DNA of 64,000 nt, from positions 10,858,076-10,922,075 of the forward strand of contig JAMXIF010000043.1 in NCBI GenBank assembly GCA_028583685.1, read 5' to 3'. The notes under the pieces were generated by a model. The model was given only the letters and a program-made list of their open reading frames with translations, was not told the DNA's origin and ran no database searches. This document shows, piece after piece, positions 56,520 to 64,000 of the stretch. The position numbers were made by a program, and so were the translations under genes. Source of the DNA: Petaurus breviceps papuanus. Taxonomy: Eukaryota > Chordata > Mammalia > Diprotodontia > Petauridae. Each line of letters opens with the position of its first letter. Position 1 is the stretch's first letter.

Positions 56520-58355
56520 TTTTGAAACAGGATGAAAGGGAGACTAGGGTTGGGGGCAAAAGGGAGGAATGAGCACACTCATATATAAAAGGAAAAAAAA
56601 GTAATAGAATAATGGAAGGTATTGAAGATATTAGAGCCAGAGGTAATAATTGGTAGAGCACAATCATCCAAGGCATGTGAATGGATAGAGGAAAAATAGC
56701 TCAGGCAGATCCTCTGAAAGGAGAGTGAGATTTCTCTGGGACAAGAAGTAGGGGAGGCTAGTTGAAGACCCAGGTTAATTTTGATGTTGTTGAATATTAT
56801 ATTGATTAGTCTTAGTGTAATAGGATGTGGAAGGTCATCTGAGAATGATTAGGAAGTGAGTGACATTTCTCTTAAAATTGTAAACTGTGCTTATTCTCTT
56901 AAGAGCATGAGCTATGAAATTTTGATTCAGCTACATGTTGCCGTTCCGTCTGCATCCTGAATCTTGTAAGTTCACTAAGAGGAAATTGTGAAGAAGTCAT
57001 AGTTGTTCTCTTCATTGGGAACAGAAACATCTTGGGGGAATCTTTGCACTTATTCTTTTCTTATTCTGGATGTATCATCTCTACATCCAAATATGCTAGG
57101 ACAACATTTTTCTCATTGTATTGTTATTAAAGACCCACCCATGTCCCTGATTTGTGGTTACTTTTACAATGAATTTTCCTTGTAAATCAGAATTTAAATG
57201 TTCAGATTTTCTACCAGGCCATGAAGGGTCCTATATTTCAATCCAATTCTCTCCTTTTTCTAAGCAGGACACATAAAATTTAATTTCCTGACCTCTTTCA
57301 CTGATGTATAGAAGTCATTTTTCCACAACATTAGACTAGGTAATCTATTCTTAGGGGAACCTCGTCAAGCCTGACTGATATTCTACATTTTTCTTTTTTT
57401 TGTCTCTCCCCCCATTTTTTCTGCTGTAGAATCATTGTGAATAATAATAATAATTAATAATAATAATAATAGCATATGGGAAAAGGTCAAATGTGTTTAC
57501 CAGTCCATGATGCCAAGAGGAAAGGTGGGGGAGAAAGGTCAAGTTTTTCATTGCTGAACATAAAGTAAAATAATAAAATCTCTCCATGAGCTCATCTTAT
57601 GTGATCTAATCACTAGAATTTTTTGTAGGTTGTTTTTTTGTTTACTTGTTTCTTTTTATATTTGAAAATAAAAAGTGCCAGTGGGTGGACAGCTCTGAAG
57701 ACCGATACTCTCTATTAATTCACGTAAGGGTCAGAATTCTTCAGAGTTCTCTCTCATCAATATAGACCATCTACAAGGCACTTTTTCTTTTGTTTTTGTT
57801 TATTTGTTTTTAAGGTAAAGTATATCACAGTGTCATGCATACAGTAGGCAATATCCCTTGATGGCTATGACAATGTGAGACCCCTTTACTCATCATGATT
57901 TTTTGTTTCTTTGTTTTTAACTACTTTTGGCCTTCTGGCCCATCAGATAAGGGAATCCAGCCAATAAACTCTTGTTTTCTCCCTCTACAAACAAGACACT
58001 GGGCAGCTTTCAGACTGGAATAACTTCCAGTCACAACCAATTTGTATCAGATTCAAACTGCTGAACTGGAAATCAAATGAGACATGCCCCATTCCTGAAA
58101 CCCAGACTACTACTCTAGGCCTGGGCAGAGGGTAAAAAATGAATCGATGAAGTACAATTGTGTAGACAGGCCCTTTAGAAAACTAACAAATTAGAAGACC
58201 TACTATGTGTAATAAAGACACACTATGCATTATGAGAGATATGAAGATTATTTTTTTAAAGGTAACTCCTGAAAGGAATTTAAAGTTATCTGGTTAGCTA
58301 TGGTCAAATATATATTTTTAAAAGATAAATTAATAATGCATAGCTAAACCTACAG
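56520..58355. other. Unique DNA, no gene recognised
   Basis: A (TAA)n repeat of about 11 units lies at 57438-57472. The stretch 57640-58130 shows no repeat and might hold conserved non-coding sequence. No gene seen. Confidence 0.45.
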
Positions 58356-58359
58356 GTTG

Positions 58360-58630
<271 letters not shown>

Positions 58631-58639
58631 CTCCCTCTG

Positions 58640-60320
58640 AGACAATATCTCCATCCTATTGATTGAATTTCTAAAAGAGTGCTATCAAACAAAAATAGCA
58701 ACATGGCCACTAAACTGTATACAAGGATTCCTACAGTCTGCATATTGACTCAGAAAACCAAATGTTAACATTATCCATAATCCAATGTATTTTTATTTAT
58801 TTGTCAACTATTTGCCAATTATATTTTAATCTGGTTCTGGCTGCAGGGGAGTATTAGGCTTTTATGTAGTTGTTGGATGCATGTTTGACACCTCTAGAGG
58901 GTAGCTACTACAATCATTTTAATGTATTCTTTGACTCTATCCTATTATAATCATAGCTCATGAGACCCTAATTGGTTTATTTACCTTTAACAGCTAGATA
59001 GTAGGTGTAATTTAGCTTAAAGGAAAGGCACTTACTGAGGTGACCAGTAAGATAAGTAGCTGCAAAATATTTCTCATATAACATGGGTTTTATGCTCTTA
59101 CAAATATTCCATTTGTCATAAAGAAGTATGAGCAATCTTCAGAGTATATTACAAATGAGGCATACTTCTAGGGAACATAGGAGGCCAAGAACATGTATAC
59201 CTCCATCCCTGCACATGAACAATGCATTTTCTCTCTCTATGGTGTCTGCATTATATGGTGGATGAATCATCTCTTTAAGGCCAGTTGTTCATCTGGCCCT
59301 TACTGGATTTTCTCTTCTCCAAAATTCTACTCTTGATCATCAAGTCCCTCTTACATCCACATTTGGATTTCTTAATCTTCAGTTGTAGTTGGTCAGTTCC
59401 TCTATCTTCCCATCCAGGCTCAAAGCCCTTTAGGAAAGACAGAAATTAACCTTGAGTGATAGTTACGGTCAAAGATAGAGTTGAGGAAACTATGGAATCC
59501 AGGACCAATACATGAAGGGATTATAAAAACCTAAAGAGATCATCAGGAAAAACAATCATGGGAAGTCAAGAATGCAATCTCTCATACTATACTGTCTCCC
59601 AATCTGTCAGCAGGGCCCATGACTCCTGACGTGGCTATATGAAAGGGAAGAAGAAAGAGCAGCATTCAAAAATCCTAATGCTGAGACAAAAAAATGAGGG
59701 AAAGGGTGAGGAAGGAAAAATTGCCACATAAAACAACAAACTTCTCAGTTTAGACTTTAAAGTCCCCAGTAGTTGGAAGTATTCTGGATTTCAATTGGCA
59801 GCACATTCCAAAGAACTCTCTTTGCTACCTTTGATGAATGTGTGGAATTGTCTCCTCTTCTACTCATTGCCACTTCAAAAAAAAAAGAAAGAAAAAAAAA
59901 ACCCAGGAAGATCTGACAAACCAAGCAATTGTCTTTAGCTTCTGTTGTTTTCCATTAGCAACGGGAGCATATTCTTTTAGAGAAACACAAAAGCTAGTAC
60001 CCTGGACTTCCACTGCGCTGTGCAATGTGCAAGGCTGATTCCCTCATTTGCAGAGGAGCCCCAAAAGGTGGTTAGAGACTGTTTTAGCACTTTATTTGTC
60101 CCAATTATCTGCTCCTGCCTATTAGGGTGAATGAAACATCATGGCATTGTTTATCACGTGCTTTCTATTCTCTAATAACACTGTTGTTTATTACTACAAA
60201 CATGCTGTATGCATTAGCTCTTCTTCTGTCAGGCCTTCTCTGTTAATCCCTACTGCTCTTCCGTTCTGCCTTCACATTTGCCTTGGGTTTATTTTGTTTT
60301 TTAATCTGTTTTTTCTTGCA
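58640..60320. other. Unique DNA, no gene recognised
   Basis: No repeat family identified with confidence and no long ORF. Confidence 0.4.
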
Positions 60321-60323
60321 CAG

Positions 60324-60481
60324 AACAAAGAGATTCCACTGAACCGAGTCACAGCATGATGTTTGAAAGACACTTTCTTAAATCAGCCTTCAGGTTGGGT
60401 ACCGTTAGGTGCAAAACTAAAGAATATACCAATGGAAGTGATACTTGTGGGAAGAAATGGCCTTCCAATTATAATTCAAAG
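60324..60481 (+). other. Weak candidate exon
   Basis: A 158-base stretch preceded by a T-rich tract and acceptor-like TTTTTTCTTGCACAG (ending 60323) and followed by AAAG/GCAAGT, which fits a GC-type donor; a GT donor (AA/GTATGT) sits 4 bases on. One frame is open throughout (QRDSTEPSHSMMFERHFLKS...), but I do not recognise the peptide, and 52 codons can stay open by chance. It could be a non-coding RNA exon or nothing. Confidence 0.15.
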
Positions 60482-60489
60482 GCAAGTAT

Positions 60490-61980
60490 GTTCCTATATG
60501 TTTATTTCTGGGCACTTACTGATGGAGCTGAAGGAATGTTACAATCTTATTAGATAAGGGCAGGAAGTGGTTATCCATCAGATTTAGTCAGACTCCCCTT
60601 AAGTTTTCTTTTTCACATATCCTTCCCAAATATATCTAAAGATACCATATATAGCTAAAAGGTCCTTCCATTGAGACTATAGAAAAGAGAAAATTATTTT
60701 GCTATTTCCTCAGGCTGAGATTGACTGATAGGTTCACATTGTATTCTTATAATGAGCATACACACGCACAATAAAAAGACAATTATCTTCCTTTTGACAC
60801 TTGAAAGTTTATAATAAAAACCTAATCAAACATAGGTTCATCTAAGTTTACATGCAATAATGCCTTGAAGTTTCAGAAAATAATGGAGTTTTGTATATAG
60901 AATGTTCCTCAGAATATATAGCTCATTTCTCTTATTGTATAGATAAGAAACTTGAGGGCCACAGAAGTCAAATGACTTCTTATTCATTGATCACACATTT
61001 TCTCGCTTCAAATGATCTCACCAAGATCACTAACAGTTGCTAACAGCTCTCCATTCTCTAAGTTTAATGGGATTCTATGACACCATGTTGCTTTTCCCTC
61101 TTCTTCTTTCTCCCCTTCAACCACAGTAGAAAATGTATATTCCAAAGCCTATTAGTCATTTTAAAGGGGAGGGAAAGGAGTAGGCCACCATTGACATTTT
61201 ATTGATGGGACAAGAGGGTCCAGAGAAGTCAAAAGATAAACATCAGCTTACACAGAATGTCAATAGAAAAGTAAATTCAGAAAAGTCAATGACTTAGAAT
61301 TTGGTGTGGTAAAACCCTAGAACTAATTCACTCATGGAGAATCAAGCCACTCTCTGTACTGGACTACAGGTTGGATCTAGGATTTCACTGTGCCATATGG
61401 TAGTACCTTTCTAGTAATAGAAATTTAGGAAACCCCACATTAAGATTGAGGAATAATGATCCCTTTTTGCAAATGTATTGTGTTATCTTTTTTTTTTCTT
61501 AATAGTAATTTTGTCACAGATTTAGAGCCAAAATATAACTTTGAAGGCAACTAATCTAACTCCCTCATTGTACAGGTTAAGAAATTGTATGTGAATGTGA
61601 CAAAAATTTGTCTGAGGAAACACAAAGTGGTAGAGCAAAATAAACCCAGCACCCAACAAACATACTTTTACCTATCACACTGTTAATGTGTATAAATTAG
61701 GTCAAAAGACTAGCACGCTATGAGACCACCCAAGAAGTTTGCCATCTTTTCATGGCCTAAGAGCAAAAAAATCTCATCAAGGTGGGGGTATTTTAAACTG
61801 CTAAATGTAAGAATTCTTAGTGTAAATGTGTGAATTAATTTATCAGGTCATTCCTGTGAGCAGATTTTCATAGTGTGCTGAGATCACAACTACTTACCTG
61901 AGGGAGAGGAGAAGTCCACCATTATTGAGAGGAAGGAATTTTCTGATTTATGAGTTTTTAGTTACCAGAAGCTAATTTTA
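60490..61980. other. Unique DNA with small MIR pieces
   Basis: Short antisense MIR-like pieces occur at 60935-60990 and 61180-61270. No gene. Confidence 0.4.
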
Positions 61981-62009
61981 GACCTTCCTAATTTTTTTAT
62001 TTGAGTAGT

Positions 62010-62262
62010 TAAGTTGCACAATGGATAGAGTACCCAGTCTGGAGTCAGGAAGAACTGGGTTAAAATTTGACCTTAGACACCATCTGTGTGACCCTGGGCA
62101 AGGCACTTAATCCTATTTTCCTCAGTTTCCTCATCTGCAAAATGAGCTGGTATCTACTATCTATTATCTACAAAGATACTACTCTAGTATTTTTGCCATG
62201 AAAACCCCAAAATGGGTCACAAAGAGTTGAACAGGACTGAAAAATGACTGAACAATTTTAAC
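62010..62262 (+). mobile_element. Marsupial SINE with RTE/BovB-like tail, full length
   Basis: GCACAATGGATAGAGTACCC, 'tgtgtgaccctgggcaaggc', 'tcctcatctgcaaaatgagc', then the RTE-type tail 'gccatgaaaaccccaaaatgggtcac', 'gttgaacaggactgaaaaatga'. Same family as 49866-50092. Confidence 0.85.
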
Positions 62263-62404
62263 TTATGTCTATCACTGCCAAGCATAGTTACATTATAAAT
62301 ATGAACTCCAAATCTATTTATAAAGGACTGAAAATTAAATGTAGACAGGATACTAGGCTAGGGTTAATAATAAATTAATCTTTCCTTAAAGAGTGACTTA
62401 GAAG

Positions 62405-62655
62405 GTAACAGTTGATAGAACCCTAAGCCTGGAAACAAAAAGACCTCACTGCAAATCATACCTCAGACTCTTACTCGCTGTGTGACCTTGCTTAAGTCAC
62501 TTAAATTCAGATTACCTTAGTTTCATCAACTGTAAAATGGCAATAATAGTACCCACCTTCCAGGGTGATTCTGAGGATCAAATGAGGTAGTATTTATAAA
62601 AGTTATTAGCACAGTTGTTGGAACATAGTAGTTGTTATATAAATCACTTATTCCT
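62405..62655 (+). repeat. MIR, full length
   Basis: TTGATAGAACCCTAAGCCTG, 'cgctgtgtgaccttgcttaa', 'tcaactgtaaaatggcaata', GGATCAAATGAGGTAGTATT, 'gttggaacatagtagttgtt'. Confidence 0.88.
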
Positions 62656-62884
62656 TTCCTTTATTTCCCTGCTCGCTCCACTTAAACAAATACATTTCTC
62701 CTTCCCAGTTTTTGATCTAGCACATTCAATAATAGTGGATGGAGATGACTTCTCTGCTGGAAGAAAGTGTCATTTGGGACTATCTAAAATCATTTTCAGA
62801 GGTAAATTAATGCTATTTGAGATTTTGCCCTTCCAAGTTTGTCTCCTTTTGTATCCTATTGTCATGCTGGTGATCCAGAGAGTT

Positions 62885-63055
62885 TAAACCCAGGAATGGG
62901 GAAAAGAGGTTCTGCCACTCACTATCTATGTGACCTTGGGCAAGTTACTTAACCAATTTGGGTCTCACTTGCTGTATCTCTAAAATAAAGGCAGTGGTAT
63001 AGATGACCTCTAAGGAGACTTCCAGCTGTAAATCTAAGCTCCTATGATCCAATGA
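62885..63055 (+). repeat. MIR
   Basis: GTTCTGCCACTCACTATCTA, 'tgtgaccttgggcaagttac', GATGACCTCTAAGGAGACTT. Confidence 0.85.
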
Positions 63056-63059
63056 CAAA

Positions 63060-63655
63060 GCAAAAGAGACATAGATTTTGGGAGAAACACACACAAAATG
63101 AAAGGAGAGATAAAGACCTTGGGTGTTTTTGTTGTTGTTGTTGTTGTTTTGTTTCTTTAATAAAAAAGAGCTGAGAGAGAAAAGTCTGCAAAGAGGCTTA
63201 GCCCCATTTTCATTTCAAGAAAGGTCAGGAAGTTATATCTCAAGTGTGTTAAGATTTTTTTGTTGATACTTTACAGTCCTGCCCCCTTCCTTTTCTAAAG
63301 TTTTAACATTTGGCCTGTTTCCTGATAGTTATCAACTGTAGAAAGTCTTAAGAATCTAAACAAAGGTTGTATGTTTTTTTTTTTTGAACATTTCTAAAAG
63401 TGTTAAGGATATTCTGGTTCTTCACCAGACTTATAAGAGCAGAACGGAGATAAAATAATCATTGGAATCTTCCTCAGGCTATGAAAGAGAAATAATAGTT
63501 AAAGCTCACATGTGTTTGTGGTCTTACTCCAACAAAAAGTTACATCCTTGAAGGCTTTGACTGACTTACTTGCAATTGTAACTATGGGGTAAGCACAGTG
63601 CCTAACAGGCTTAACAAATTCTGAAAAAAAGTTAAATAATATAACCTTTTTTTTG
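63060..63655. other. Unique DNA, no gene recognised
   Basis: A short (GTT)n repeat lies at 63128-63150. Nothing else stands out. Confidence 0.45.
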
Positions 63656-63659
63656 GATC

Positions 63660-63815
63660 ATAATTTAAAGAGACAGAAGGAATCTCCTTATTTTAGGGAT
63701 GAGGAAACTGAAGATCAGGTACTTGTCTAGCCCAAAAAGGTAAAAAGTATCAAGGGGAGGATTTAATTCAAAGTTTTGTGATGTCAGATTAATTTCTCTA
63801 TTCTCTATACTACCA
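63660..63815 (-). repeat. MIR, minus orientation
   Basis: Antisense MIR: 'agggatgaggaaactgaagatcagg', 'ggaggatttaattcaaagttt', 'ctctattctctatactacca'. Confidence 0.75.
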
Positions 63816-63822
63816 TTTCACA

Positions 63823-63927
63823 CACAGAGGAGAGAGAGAAAAATAGAGAAGAAGAAAAAGAACAAGAAGAAAAGAAGAAAAAGAAGGAAAAGAAGAATTA
63901 AAAGCATAAGCAGCAGCAGCAGAAGAA

Positions 63928-63962
<35 letters not shown>

Positions 63963-64000
63963 AGAAGAAGAAGAAGAAGAAGAAGAAGAAGAAGAAGAAG
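63823..64000 (+). repeat. Long purine tract ending in (GAA)n
   Basis: Almost pure purine from 63823 to the window end, with mixed GA/GAAA units, a short CAG run at 63911-63922, then (GAA)n from 63923 to the edge. It continues beyond the window, so its full length is unknown. Confidence 0.95.

Overview
The window looks like a gene desert from a marsupial genome. The evidence is the repeat content: L1 LINEs of marsupial type, several half-L1 (HAL1) elements that carry ORF1 but no ORF2, tRNA-derived marsupial SINEs (some with a BovB/RTE-like tail), many old MIR/core-SINE copies, L3/CR1 and L2 LINE remains, LTRs, and abundant (CA)n/(TA)n/(GATA)n microsatellites. No bacterial features and no convincing host protein-coding gene were seen. 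The species cannot be fixed from sequence alone.

Layout. 1-10.4 kb is a LINE cluster: a minus-strand ORF1 fossil (1-648), a plus-strand L1/HAL1 5' half (649-2000), and a long minus-strand L1 (about 2030-9258) split by a nearly complete minus-strand HAL1 (4365-7286) with a clear target-site duplication (TSD), then a 5'-truncated plus-strand HAL1 (about 9280-10420). 10.4-16 kb is mostly unique DNA with MIR-type repeats and microsatellites. 16-22.3 kb is a deep nest: one L3/CR1 copy holds a mariner-type MITE and a minus-strand L1; that L1 holds an older HAL1-like element, which holds a SINE and two LTRs. 23.5-26.2 kb is an ORF2-less L1 derivative ending in a GA repeat with a 100-base assembly gap. 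29.8-32.8 kb is the best-preserved element: a complete HAL1 with an 11-bp TSD and an uninterrupted ORF1. 33.9-40.2 kb is an older HAL1-like element split by another HAL1 that seems to carry a 3' transduction and two SINE insertions. From 40.2 kb to the end, the sequence is old repeats, an L1 ORF2 fragment (42.9-44.4 kb), an L3/CR1 fragment, SINEs and unique DNA, closing in a long purine (GAA)n tract.

The elements form parasitic layers rather than a pathway. HAL1 ORF1 encodes an L1 ORF1-type RNA-binding protein but no endonuclease or reverse transcriptase, so its copies must have relied on L1 ORF2 protein in trans. SINEs likewise depended on L1 or RTE machinery. The most interesting signals are the intact HAL1, the HAL1 with a transduced tail, two HAL1s at the same site of one older repeat family, a datable nest of insertions, and a pair of related LTRs head to head. 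A 158-bp open segment with splice-like borders near 60.3 kb and a few repeat-free stretches rich in TAAT cores are weak candidates for host function.
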